DNA from: Polyodon spathula
Lineage: Eukaryota > Chordata > Actinopteri > Acipenseriformes > Polyodontidae
Length of the DNA: 64,000 bases
Reading direction: 5' to 3'
Assembly: GCF_017654505.1 (NCBI RefSeq)
Contig: NC_054537.1
Span: forward strand, 71,628,618 to 71,692,617
The notes beneath the pieces are model-generated. The model was not told the origin of the DNA and did no database searches. It saw only the letters and a program-made list of their open reading frames with translations. A program made the translations under genes and the position numbers. Within the stretch, counting starts at the first letter, position 1. Every line of letters begins with the position of its first letter. This document shows, in pieces, positions 26,111 to 38,376 of the stretch.

Positions 26111-27350
26111 ATGGAATGTTAAGTCAGTCATCACCTTTCTTTTGTTCCAGAAGGTATTGGTGATTATATGTCAGGGTAGTTACTCATCATTTTCTGTCAC
26201 CACACCCAGGTTTCTGCTAGTCTGTCCCTCTTTGTTTTCAGCTAGACCTGGCAACTTTACAAGCAAGCATTTCCCTGCTTGCAATTTTCAGTACTTGAAA
26301 GTCAACAGTAATGGGAAACTTATAGACATAGAGAGCTTGATCTTGTATTTGTGGAAGATAGCCTGTGGCTGTAGTGGCCTATTTTTGCAGATGTTTTGTA
26401 CAGATATTCCAATGGAATGTTAAATAAAATATCAAGTTGCTTGAGGGATAAAAACAAAGAGCCTTAATATATTTGTATGTTATCAACAGAACACTTTATC
26501 GTTAATGCTGGAAGCTGGAGGGGAGGACTAAAATGTGCTCTATTTCTTACAATCCATGTTTTGTTTTAAAGTAAGGGGAAAAAAGAGATAAGATCTATAA
26601 GATATTTAAAGATTCTGGGGAAGTGGAATATTTACATAATGCATAGTACAATGGAATGATGTATTCTTTTTAGAATATTGACTAAGTTTACATCTAATTT
26701 AAGTGACACAAGGATTTCTAAAAATGCAGACAGAATTGAATAGCTTTTTAAATTGGATTAGACAGCCGAGTGCAAAGGTTACTGGTACCATATTTAACAA
26801 GCTCACGACAAATCATAATAGTTACCTTCTCTTCAATAGCTTGCCAGTTTGAACTATCGATATCTACATACATTAATCTGAATCATTATTGCGGCACTAT
26901 AGTTATGTTTTGTTTGTTTTTTTTTTAAATCATACTACTCTCCAATTTTCATCCTAATATCTCTGTAACGGTAGATTTAAGCACTTGTGACACTGTCTCT
27001 TTAAATCTTTAAACAATCTTTCAATAGGATTAGTATTTTCAAAGATACCAAGGGAGTCAACACGTACATTCCTCTGTGTAAAATATGAATAATAATGTCA
27101 TTTTTCGGTAGTCCTGGAGATAAGTAATAGCTACAGCTATAGCACTTGGCACTGGAGTGGCAGTCTCTGCCTGCTTAATTTCTTACAGTTGTTAGGATTT
27201 GATTGGATTTATAGTTTTTAAGTTACTTTTGCTTTTAATTACTTATTTTTTGTGTGTGTGTACAAATTGCATGTTTAAGAGGTGCATTTTTTCCCCATTT
27301 TGGGGGAATTCTGCCAGCTCTGCACAAGACTGTAAAGCTGCAGCCTTGGA
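26111..27350. other. Unassigned sequence
   Basis: A 93-codon ORF at 26142-26423 (+) has no motif I recognise. No element ends seen. Confidence 0.35.
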
Positions 27351-27351
27351 G

Positions 27352-27390
27352 CCAGACCTGAGGTGGCAGACCTGTGGTGGCAGACCTGAG
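27352..27390. repeat. Three copies of a GGTGGCAGACCTG-type unit
   Basis: GCCAGACCTGAG, GTGGCAGACCTGTG and GTGGCAGACCTGAG in tandem, 13-14 bp period. Confidence 0.75.
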
Positions 27391-27433
27391 GCAAACCAAA
27401 ACAAAACAATTTAACTGAATTAGGAAAACAAAC

Positions 27434-27439
27434 TTTATT
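27434..27439 (-). promoter_or_regulatory. Poly(A) signal AATAAA
   Basis: AATAAA on the minus strand starts 6 bases after the stop codon of the candidate exon at 27446-27648. It gives that exon an unusually short 3' UTR if used. Confidence 0.5.
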
Positions 27440-27445
27440 ACACAT

Positions 27446-27648
27446 TTACATTTCAGCACACTCCACAGAACAGAAGCCACTGTACCCCGTGTCACTGGCA
27501 AAACCAATTAAATTGCCATGTTTCCCATTTCCAAAATAGCCTGGGGAATTTTTTTTGTAGAAGTTCCCACTCTGTGCACAAATTGAAATTTTTAATTCTG
27601 TGCAGTATTCTTTGTATTCCGTGCTGAATATTTTCAAGTTCACAATGC
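27446..27648 (-). CDS. Candidate terminal coding exon, unknown protein
   Basis: On the minus strand, GAACAG|GC marks a possible splice acceptor. Sixty-six codons follow to TAA at 27446-27448, then AATAAA. The peptide has two Cys early (EYCTELKISICAQ) and two late (GFCSVECAEM), with a Gly/Asn/Tyr-rich middle (PGYFGNGKHGNLIGF). That reads like the end of a secreted, disulphide-bonded domain. No in-frame start is needed, since a stop lies 9 bases upstream of the acceptor. The pyrimidine tract is weak and I cannot name the family. Upstream exons were not found in the window, so this could also be a processed or orphaned fragment. Confidence 0.45.
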
Positions 27649-27997
27649 CTGTTCAGAATATAAAGATCTAGAATGAAATATTTAATGTAGTACCAACAGC
27701 TGCATGTTATACATATTTAAATATATTAACAAAAACAGACATATTACATTTTACAACATCCTTTGCCAGAAGTAGCCTGGCTGAGTGAACACTAGACCCT
27801 GTTAAATACTGACCACATTTTCAATAATCCATATCAATACAAATATAAGGTGGACATTACTTTGATCATAAAATGTTATTTACAATACATTTTTTTGAGA
27901 TGGGTATGAAACACCCCACTGATTTAACATGACCTTTACTTTTGTAAGCGTAACATCACAAAATAAGTTTTAAACTCACTATCAAGCTAGGTAAAGT

Positions 27998-28302
27998 GGA
28001 CAATAGGGCTTTTCACACTTGCCCGTTTGACCCCGGGGCATACAGGCAAGCGCATTCACATTGCCAGTTTAAACCAAGGGTAAAACTGTGAACACAGGGT
28101 GCATTCTCCTTGCTTGAGAGTTTTCAACCCAGGGCAAAACGTTCACCTTAGGTGCAAAAATTAAATGTGAATGTAAAAAGGGTTACGCTCACCTCAGGTT
28201 GAAAACGCACATGGCAGTAGCCACAAAACAAATGTTGAGGGGCAGGGGTCATGCATCAGCATGCTCTGGGATGAAAATATGTAGTGTGAAACAATAATGT
28301 CC
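27998..28302. mobile_element. Possible degraded inverted-repeat element
   Basis: GGACAATAGGGCTTTTCACACT at the left (27998-28018, split by a short run) is echoed in inverse by AGTGTGAAACAATAATGTCC at 28283-28302. The interior is GC-richer than its surroundings. No target duplication can be fixed. Confidence 0.3.
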
Positions 28303-30220
28303 AACCTCGACGCAGGGAAGTGCATTGCTGCCACTTTGTGTGTGTGTGTTTTTTTTTTGTTTTATTATCACATGCATAGAAGATAACAATCATGTGTTTG
28401 TAAATAAATACTTTGACTGACAACCTGTCCCTCCTGAATATATTTAAAATGCACAATTTTATATTCGTGCGTTCCACCTCTTGCATTAAGTACAGAGCTA
28501 CATCCATGATGTCAGATTGTTTTCTACAATAAAGTTTTGTATTTCGCAAAATCCTCCTCCATGCATTGCAAAATGTTCACCTTTGTTGTATCTAGCTACT
28601 GTTCAGTCTCATGAAATTATGGATCATTATAGATTATTATTAACAAATACATATATTGGTATATCCTATTCTTTGTTCTTTATTCTTTGCTGCCAACTAA
28701 GTTTGAACCACTCATGTATTTATTGTGTTGCTTTAAATATGATTTTATTGTCTAATTGGCTTCTTATTCGTAAATGTAACACAACTTTAATAGCCTAACA
28801 CAGGGCCCCTTGTAAATGAGATCTCAGTCTCAATGCATAGATATTCTGTATAAATAATAAATGCATACATAAATACAATTATTATCTAGTATTTATGCCA
28901 TAGTTCAATTAAAAAAAAAAACACTTGACAGCAATGCGCTGCTGTACTTAACAAAGACCTATTCATAGTACAATACAAATTAAACTAACATATGTTTAAA
29001 CAGGTGTATAATGTTTAGTTGTGATACTCACAGTGACTGCAAATATAGGCTACAATGCATTTTATTATTATTTAAAACACAGTGTAAATACACTCTGTTA
29101 TAACTTACCACTCTCCCCATCATAAATGCTGACTCAATCACAATCACAAAGATTTAGATACCCCCAACCACTTGTGCTAATTGATACCCACACCAAGATT
29201 TATCAGAACTGAATGAACGATTCTCAAGATATACTATAGGTAAGCCTAACCTGGATGCAGCCGAGTTATGGGTGGTATGGTATTTCCTGACTTTGTGGCT
29301 TAAAGTTGAAACATTGAAGTTAATTTAATTGCCATTTTTTTATAAGGAATTTCCTGACTTTTGTAGCTTCACTTTAAACCAAAACCTTGTTTTTTGTAAT
29401 GAATACTTACAAAGTTTACATTAGAAATAGACAAATATATTTGGATACACATTATTAAAATGTCACAGAAGCCACTGCAATGTTTACAAGAAACTCATTA
29501 CTTTACCTTTAGCATTTTTTTCAACATATTTACAATAGTTTTAAGATTTTTTTTTTTATTCACACATCATAGGTAAATAAACTAGGAACACATTTTTTTC
29601 AACGGAGAGAAGTTTAATTTGGGGTCTGCCCCTCTTTGCAGGGTGTATTTATCCATGTTTGGGATGAATGCCTGTAAGTGGGGGGCAGTGTAGCGTGTTA
29701 CCCCTTTAAGAGAAATGGAAGGGTTAAGTTAACTTTGTAAGTAGATTTTATTTTAAATCATGGAACCACATACATATATACAAAAGGGGTTAAAATGCAG
29801 AAATCCTTCCATCCTTAACGGTGGTGTAACCTATTTCGAAAGTCTGGAACCAAACCACCCCAAAGACTGAATAGTAAAGGTTGTTTGTGTGGCTTTGCAA
29901 AAGCTCCCCTTCTGAAAAAAGGAAAAAGGAAAGGGAGGGAAGGGTAACAGATTGTCAATACTCTTTGTCTTGATAGTCAAACATCCTGTTTTTATCACTG
30001 GGATGTGAAGCTGTAAAACAAGTGCTTTGATGATTGGCCAGCTATCCCTTGTGGGTTCTACACAGAGCTGTAAGGCTGCCTTTACTGACTGCACTGATAC
30101 TATCAGGGTTGGAAATGCACACTGGCCATGGAATCACACAGCTCTGCATTGCAGTTAATGCACTAATGGTGAAGCCATGCCTTTCACTGATAAGAAAGCC
30201 ATCCCAAGTTAAGGTTAAGA
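28303..30220. other. Unassigned sequence
   Basis: No coding sequence supported. The 87-codon antisense ORF at 29831-30094 has no recognisable motif. A TGTAGCGTGTTACCCC stretch near 29688 looks LTR-like but has no partner end. Confidence 0.35.
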
Positions 30221-33167
30221 ATTAGAACATAAGAACATAAGAAAGTTTACAAACGAGAGGAGGCCATTCGGTCCATCTTGTTCGTTTGGTTGTTAGTAGC
30301 TTATTGATCCCAAAATCTCATCAAGCAGCTTCTTGAAAGATCCCAGGGTGTCAGCTTCAACAACATTGCTGGGGAGTTGATTCCAGACCCTCACAATTCT
30401 CTGTGTAAAAAAGTGCCTCCTATTTTCTGTTCTGAATGCCCCTTTGTCTAATCTCCATTTGTGACCCCCCTGGTCCTTGTTTCTTTTTTCAGGCTGAAAA
30501 AGTCCCTTGGGTCGACACTGTCAATACCTTTTAGAATTTTGAATGCTTGAATTAGGTTGCCACGTAGTCTTCTTTGTTCAAGACTGAACAGATTCAATTC
30601 TTTTAGCCTGTCTGCATATGACATGCCTTTTAAGCCCGGAATAATTCTGGTCGCTCTTCTTTGCACTCTTTCTAGAGCAGCAATATCTTTTTTATAGCGA
30701 GGTGACCAGAACTGAACACAATATTCAAGATGAGGTCTTACTAGTGCATTGTACAGTTTTAACATTACTTCCCTTGATTTAAATTCAACACTTTTCACAA
30801 TGTATCCGAGCATCTTGTTAGCCTTTTTTATAGCTTTCCCACATTGTCTAGATGAAGACATTTCTGAGTCAACAAAAACACCTAGGTCTTTTTCCTAGAT
30901 TCCTTCTCCAATTTCAGTATCTCCCATATGATATTTATAATGTACATTTTTATTTCCTGCGTGCAGTACCTTACACTTTTCTCTATTAAATGTAATTTGC
31001 CATGTGTCTGCCCAGTTCTGAATCTTGTCTAGATCATTTTGAATGACCTTTGCTGCTGCAACAGTGTTTGCCACTCCTCCTACTTTTGTGTCGTCTGCAA
31101 ATTTAACAAGTTTGCTTACTATACCAGAATCTAAATCATTAATGTAGATTAGGAATAGCAGAGGACCTAATACTGATCCCTGTGGTACACCACTGGTTAC
31201 CACACTCCATTCTGAGGTTTTTCCTCTAATAAGTATTTTCTGTTTTCTACATTTTAACCACTCCCTAATCCATGTACATGTGTTTCCGTGAATCCCAACT
31301 GCGTTCAGTTTGAGAATTAATCTTTTGTGCGGGACTTTGTCAAAAGCTTTCTGGAAATCTAAATAAACCATGTCATATGCTTTGCAATTATCCATTATCG
31401 ATGTTGCATCCTCAAAAAAATCAAGCAAGTTAGTTAGACACGATCTCCCTTTCCTAAAACCATGTTGACTGTCTCCCAGGACCCTGTTACCATATAGGTA
31501 ATTTTCCATTTTGGATCTTATTATAGTTTCCATAAGTTTGCATATAATAGAAGTCAGGCTTACTGGTCTGTAGTTACCTGGTTCAGTTTTGTTTCCCTTT
31601 TTATGGATCGGTATTACATTTGCAATTTTCCAGTCTGTCGGTACCACCCCTGTGTCAAGAGACTGCTGCATGATTTTGGTTAGCGGTTTGTAAATTACTT
31701 CTTTCATTTCTTTGAGTACTACTGGGAGGATCTCATCCGGCCCAGGGGATTTGTTTATTTTAAGAGCTCCTAGTCCCTTTAACACTTCTGCCTCAGTTAT
31801 GCTAAAGTAATTTAAAACTGGATAGGAACTGGATGACATGTGGGGCATGTTGTCAGTATCTTCCTTTGTAAAAACTTGTGAAAAGTAATCATTTAATATA
31901 TTTGCTATTTTTTTTTTCTTCATCTACGATTTTGCCATTTGTATCTCTTAAATATTTAATGTCCTCTTTGAATGTTCGCTTGCTGTTGTAATATTGGAAA
32001 AACATTTTGGAATTGGTTTTAGCTCCCTTAGCAATGTTCATTTCTATTTCTCTCTTGGCCTTTCTAACTTCCTTTTTGACTTGCGTTTGCAGTTCTGTGT
32101 ACTCTTTCTGCGTACTTTCTTTTTGGTCCTTTTTAATGCTCTGTAAAGTGCCTTTTTTCACTGAATTTTTTTTTTTAATTGATCTATTAAACCATTTTGG
32201 CAATTTAGTTTTACATTTAGATTTGTCTACTTTAGGGATGTAATTGTTTTGCGCCTCTAGTACTACATTTTTGAAGAACAACCATCCTTCTTCTGTGGGT
32301 GTTTTCTCTATTTTACTCCAATCTACTTCTGTTAGTCTCTGTTTCATACCTTCATAGTTTGCTTTTCTAAAATTGTAAACCTTAGCTTTAGTCATTACTT
32401 TTGGGGTTTTAAAAAACACTTCAAATGAGACCATGTTGTGGTCTGAGTTTGCCAGTGGTTCTCTGACCTCTGTTTTAGTTATTCTATCTTCGTTATTTGA
32501 AAAGACTAAATCAAGGCATGCCTCCCCTCTAGTCAGTGCCTTGACAAATTGTGTTAGGAAGCAGTCATTTGTCATTTCCACCATTTCTATTTCATCCTTC
32601 TCGCTACCCACCGGGTTTTCCCATTTTATTTGGGGGAAGTTGAAATCCCCCATTAGTATGGCTTCCCTTTTGCTACACGCATTTCTAATATAATTGTATA
32701 ATAGATTATTGTGCTCACCGTCTGAATCTGGCGGGCTATAGCATGCTCCTATTATTATGCCCTTTGAATTTTTGTCCGTTATTCTGACCCATATTGATTC
32801 GGTTTTATTTTTTTTCTTTGTCCAGGTTTAATACCTGGGCTTCAAGACTGTTTCTTATGCATAGCACTACCCCTCCTCCTCGTCTGTCCTGCCTGTCTTT
32901 CCTATACAGTGTATACCCACAAATATTATATTCGTCCCCATCACTCTCAGACAACCACGTTTCTGTAACACCTATCACATCATAGTTACCTGTTAGTGCA
33001 GTAGCTTCAAGTTCTAGAATTTTGTTTCTGATACTTCTAGCATTTAGATAAATACATTTAATGGTTGTCTTACCTGAGTTGTTGTTCTTGTTTTGATGCG
33101 GTCTCCCTTCTGTTTTTTTGTTGATTTCTCCCGCCTTCCTTTCTAGTTTAAATGCTTCTGAACCTGC
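30221..33167 (-). mobile_element. CR1-like LINE, nearly complete ORF2
   Basis: A 2.9-kb antisense non-LTR element. The 3' end at 30221-30245 is the short tandem tail TTATGTTCTTATGTTCTAAT. Upstream of that comes a 3' region and an ORF2 with endonuclease and RT. The 5' side stops at a TTA next to a separate transposon (33171-34586). CR1 elements move by nicking DNA and reverse-transcribing their RNA onto it. A truncated second copy lies at 54904-55650. Confidence 0.92.
30448..33167 (-). pseudogene. CR1 ORF2 (endonuclease plus reverse transcriptase), few lesions
   Basis: Endonuclease motifs in order: CIYLNARSIRNKILELEA, VTETWLSESDGDEYN, DRRGGGVVLCIRN, IGACYSPPDSDGEHNN, MGDFNFPQIKW (catalytic Asp-Asn), LDLVFSNNEDR and LANSDHNMVSFEV (catalytic Asp-His). 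RT motifs: IHKKGNKTEPGNYRPVSLTS, HGFRKGRSC, YLDFQKAFDKVPHKRL (motif A), GVPQGSVLGPLLFLIYIND and KFADDTKVGG (motif C). The C-terminus has RPHLEYCVQFWSPRYKKD and NLFSLEQRRLRGNLIQAF. The visible lesions are frameshifts in A-runs near 31905 and 32805 and a TAG at 30895-30897. Both active sites are intact, so this copy is comparatively young. Confidence 0.93.
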
Positions 33168-33170
33168 TTA

Positions 33171-34586
33171 GGGTGTTCACACTGGGTCTGTTTAGAGGGT
33201 TTGGTCTGCATTCTGTATGTTGGGTGTGAAGTGTGAACCACAAAATCTGCTTAGGAAACGAACCGTACCAAGTCCACCTAAAGAGGTGGTCTCGGTCTGT
33301 TTGGCATCGAGTCTGGTCCGCTTGCAAAAAGTCAATGTGAACAACTGCTGGACTCTGTTCTTTTGCACATAGTAAATGAACTGTACAAGGTAACCAGACT
33401 CGGAAGTAAACATTGTGTGCATTGTTTAGTTCATATTCTGACTAAGGCAAAAAAACCTAAAAATAATTTGGAAACTACATTAGGGTTACCAGACATCCCT
33501 TGAAAACTGGGAAAGTCACAGTTTCAGCCTTAATTTGTTGTCCCGGTCAGAAACAGTAAAATTGTTAATCATCCCAGTTTTGCTACTGATTTTTTTTTTT
33601 TTTTTTTTTGTATCAACAAAACTACATCAGCGTGCTCTACCAGTTAATATCAGAGTATTGCATTAGGTTGTGTTAGTGCCATTCAAAAATAAAATAAACA
33701 ATTATATGGATTGTTGGTATAAATCTTTATGTGTATACCATATATTTAAATGGTAATAGCCGATCTATTTCTGAAATCTGCCTTTTTGTACATTTGACAT
33801 ACATGTTGACTATATGACAATATAAAGAAAATAATAAGTTGTTATGATCTGCAATAAGTTCACCCAATGTTTCATTTTTAAACTATTATTGTGTTACACT
33901 GTTATTTTAACAGCTTCAGAGATGGAAATTTGGACAGTGGGAGAGTTAACAGAAATTTGGTCAGACACCAAAATCCAAGCCGAACTGGACAAAAGTAACA
34001 TATATTGTCTTTTCTTAAATTACTTTGTTTGACGTCGACAGTAGGATCACCATGCAGAATTGCGTAAACTGCATTATTCTCCTACTGTAGGCATTCAATA
34101 TATGCATTAATTAAATTAGTAAAGTGCTCCCCCCAGTGCTTTCTTCCACAGCAATATGTAAGAATCTAAAACAGGGGTCTACTACCCCTGGTTTTCGTTT
34201 CAACCAGTCTATCAGTTACTTAATTGAACCAATTAATGGCTTAATTAGCCAAGATTAACAGGTGTTCCAGATCTTTAGCCACGGATGATGTAAAGACACC
34301 TATAAAGTCTGCAGGACCAGGGTTGGAAGACCCCTGATCTAAAACATGCTATATTAAAAACCAGAACAATATAAACGAACAAGTTCACTTGAAAACTCTA
34401 TTGTGAACACAAGCTGACTCCTGAAAAAAAATGAAAAAGGACCAAAAAAACAAACTTTAGTTCATATCAAAATGAACTCGGTCCCTTTTGCTCACAGATA
34501 AGTTTGAACAGCAAGCACACCGATACATTGTTTCAAACAAAACGAACACCATGTCTGTTTGAAATGGACCCAGTGTGAATGCAGGC
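33171..34586. mobile_element. Harbinger-like non-autonomous element, TTA target duplication
   Basis: A 1,416-bp element between two TTA copies (33168-33170 and 34587-34589). The left end GGGTGTTCACACTGGGTC pairs with GACCCAGTGTGAATGCAGGC at the right. A 3-bp TTA duplication and G-rich ends fit the PIF/Harbinger superfamily. No transposase is visible. It carries a hAT-type MITE at 34172-34336. On its left lies the endonuclease of CR1. On its right, the minus strand is open and rich in Lys and Glu for about 45 codons across one shift (34590-34735), so it may have landed inside the CR1. Confidence 0.68.
34172..34336. mobile_element. hAT-type MITE with perfect 8-bp target duplication
   Basis: A 165-bp element whose ends CAGGGGTCT and (inverted) AGACCCCTG are flanked on both sides by ATCTAAAA (34164-34171 and 34337-34344). 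An 8-bp duplication is the hAT signature. There is no coding content. It sits inside the Harbinger-like element, so it inserted later. Confidence 0.85.
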
Positions 34587-34589
34587 TTA

Positions 34590-34929
34590 GACTCTTGTAT
34601 AAAAGTTCTTCTGTTTCTATTGTTTGTTTTTCATCTTTTATGTTATCTCTGTCATCTCTACATTTTAAACCTTAAGGCTATCTAATGAACCTTTCAAATT
34701 TTGCCAATTTGTATGACCATTAACATAGTATTGACTAACAATAACCATAGCTGTGATTTCTAAAGGCTGTCTTGAACCTGCAAAGATGGATGATGTCATA
34801 TTCTCAAATGTAAATGCACATATAAAAAGGTTGATAACTGGAATGGCAATGATATTGTATAGAATGATGCATGGGGTGTTTTTATTTCTTTCTTTATTTA
34901 TTGTTGACCTATTTATCCCAAGCTAACAC

Positions 34930-34965
<36 letters not shown>

Positions 34966-37900
34966 CTAACAACAATAATATTGCATATGTTGATCACATC
35001 TAAAGAAGTTTTTTTTTTTCTTTTTTTTCCCTTGGGAATTGTCTATTACTGTCTACATGTCAAACTTAATAGTAAAAATACACTTTTAAAACATTAATTT
35101 CAGGATACTTTTTTTCAGTCTTTGGCAGATAGTTACAGAAACAGAAAACCTAAGGTGTAATCCTTTCAGACCTTAAAAATTATTCTCGCCACCAGTCTAG
35201 TAAAAATGTTTCTCTATGTATTCAATTTATGTAGAACATTGTACAGCAATATTTTAATACACTTAAAAATAACAGAAAACCAAAAATATGTGGTATATAT
35301 TGTACAGATACCCACCCAAAAACAAAAACATGTTTTATTTTTTTGGGGGTGGGGCTAGCTATCTATCCTCAAATTATATATAAATGTTTTTGTTTGTTTG
35401 TTTGTTTGTTTTTTTATGTGCAAACCAGCAACAAATGCACCCAGGAATGGTGAATATCAAAGACTGGAGCATTGCTGTCTGCATTAACCCCAATAACATC
35501 CGTTCTCTAGATATCTTATTTTTTCTAAAATAGTAAAAAAAAAAAAAAACAATTAGCAAGTAATCCCAAAAGTGCAGTGTACCACAAATGTTGTCTGTTT
35601 ACTAAGAATGGAACAACACTTTTAACCCCCAAAATAGGTTTCAGAAATGCGGACTTGGCAATGTGGTCTTGGCAGTCACATTACAGAAACCTAGTCAAGC
35701 AGGAAAACACAAGCTTTTATGAGGCATGAGTTGTCACAAAGCTGATGACTCTACTCTTTGTATCAGTCCATCTATGTGTATACATAGGGGAAGATGTAGG
35801 CCTGGGAAAGATGACACTTTCTCAGGATTGTTCTTTACCTTTATCAGTGATGATGCTGCATTTCACATGAATCTCAATGGCCTGTGGGGCAGGTGTCTAC
35901 TTAACATTTTCACAATCACTTCCCCTTGACTAATCACACTCATATGGTTTCTAAATGAGGACAATTCCGGAATTTTTCTGTTTAGGGAATGAACACCCTA
36001 TCTCAGTGCTAAAGAATTGAAACAAAAAAAAAAAGAAATAAACAATAATATTGAGAAGTAAAACATTATTTTAATGAGGATCCTTACAGTGAAATTCACC
36101 GAGTACAGTATGTTAGTAATGTATTAACATCCAGATGACAAATAAAATAAAAAATACTAACTCAGTTTGGTTTTAGGATTTGGGTTAAATAGATGTCTTG
36201 AGTATGTGTTCCATCTGTTGTGAGCTGAGGTCCCTGCTGCAACTGATAAAAGACAGAGATGATATCTAGAAAAGACTGACAATAACAAAGACTTACTAAG
36301 GTTGTAGGATTGATCAATAAAATTGATATTGATTATTGTGTTTCTAGGAATTGTGTGAGTTCTTAATCACAGTTCAATTAGTGGTAGTGAATTACTGCAT
36401 GCAACAAATACAAATTCTGAATCGTATGAAATCAGGAGCTTCTGATTTTTGTGATTCCAAGACTTTGATAGAGAATATAAAGCAAAAATCATACACATTA
36501 CAGTAGGGCTCACCAGTAACTCATCCAATGGAACTCACTGGTTCGAATCTTGCTTGTACTGGGTTGTCGATCTTGGCTGGGAGTCCAAGCAGAGATTTCC
36601 CCACTCTGCAGTCTTCTTTAACCATAAGTGGGTTACAACTGCTTGTCTTTCGAATTAGATATTTCTAATAGGGTATAAAAAACAGAGGCAAAATGGATAT
36701 AAAAAATGAATTAAAGTAAAACAGCAGTAAAATATATGTCTTTGCTTGAATTGTATTAACATTATGATACAGTACATCAAGGGGTCAGACAATACATCAT
36801 TACTTCAGTGTGCAGGTTTAATTTGCTCACTGTGAAATGACAAAGCCCATGGTGACTCAACAAAATAAAATTTATTGCAAGAACAGTGTCTTTCAGTGGG
36901 AACCCCAAGCATTGCATTTAAAGTGGTCTTTGACCGAGATTGTGTTTATGTGGGCTACATTTTCCAAAAGCAATTCAAAGTCTGTATATGTTATTTGAAG
37001 CCGACCATTTTTTAATAAAATCATTGATTTACATTACTACAAAGTCTGGCCGTTTTATATAGCAGGTAGGGAAGGTAAAATGATTGCATATAAAGCAAAA
37101 TCAATAGACATCTACTGATTTCTGAAATTGTCCACCCTCCCCCATTCCCACACACCAGTATTAGTACGCTTCTGGCCATGAAAACACAATGATTTGATTT
37201 TACAGGTGCAAGTTCAAATACCACCACCCAGAGCAGAATGATGCTGCTCAAACATGCAGCTTTTCAGCAGCTTTCAGAGTGATAGATGAGGCAAATTGGG
37301 ACAAACAATTCCATTGTTCTGTGAAGACAACACATTAAAATCTCACATTTGATTACTGATTACACTACTGTACCTTACAGCTATTTTGTTTAGTTTTTGC
37401 TTCCTTATAAAGCAAACACTATTCTCAAAAAGTAATTATAAATATGCTGAACCAATTGGGGGAGGGGTGCATTTGTTGACAATTTAATTAATCCCACTCA
37501 AAACCCCTTGCTTACCTAATATATTGTTATCCCTAAAAAGGTCTCTCTTTAAATACATACAAAATATTATACTTGCGTTCCTCATAGATGCTCTCCCAGA
37601 ATGCTTGCAGTTGATTTTTTTTAATGTACAGCTTTATTTTCTAATGTACGGTAGTATCTTACAATGTTGTGACAGTGTTGTGTGTCACTTTGAGTACTGG
37701 TGCTGGATTGGTAGCAGACTGAAGTCAATTCACAAAGTAGAAAAAGCACACACATTGACAATGAGCCTGCCGGGTGTGGGTAGCAGTTAAGTCTTCATGT
37801 ACATCCAATCCAATTGGTCTCTCTTTTCATGATTTCCTGCAATAGATACCCAGTGTTAATTGTGACAAATTGTGTGGAGTTTTTGTGATGGGGCCAACTG

Positions 37901-38373
37901 AGGGACAGGCTGTCAGAGAGGAAAAGTGAGTGCATTATACCACTGTGCTAAATCCATGTTGTATTTTTTTTTACGAGAGTTCAGACAGAAGTGCAGAATG
38001 GACTGAATACAAATGTTCTTTTCTATTTCTGTATTCATATTGCAAGGGGCAAAGTCATCTGTAAAAGTTGGATGATTGCTTTGAAAGCACTTAAAAGCAT
38101 CAGAAAAATACAAGTGATGGAGAGGTTGACCTTAAAGAAATGATTGTTTAAAATGGAAGTAACAGTCTTTCAGGAATCTCACAACTAGCCATGAAGTTTT
38201 AGTGAGTTGCTGTTTGTCACAGAAGGTGCCAAATGTTATGCTTCTCGGGGGTATAAAGTAACACTTCCAACATCAATTTAAAGTACTCTGCAGCTGGCAC
38301 TCACAATAATCAGAACATCCAAAACAGGAGCATGGTGAGCCATGCCAAAGAAAACCTGATTTGAACTTGAGAC
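34590..38373. other. Unassigned AT-rich sequence
   Basis: A long T run at 34932-34966, a (TTTG)n run near 35388-35412 and A-runs near 35535 and 36008. No gene supported. A 67-codon ORF at 35726-35929 is unremarkable. Confidence 0.4.
36500..36680 (+). repeat. Possible SINE remnant with B-box
   Basis: GGCTCACCAGTAACTC is followed about 35 bp later by GGTTCGAATCT, a near-consensus polymerase III B box. Then comes a GC-richer body (CTGGGAGTCCAAGCAG) and an A-rich end. It is different from the SINE at 59676. Confidence 0.35.
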
Positions 38374-38376
38374 TTA

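Noticed and set aside
34932..34966. Long T run as a processed-pseudogene tail
   Set aside because: No retro-copied coding sequence or target duplication lies next to it.
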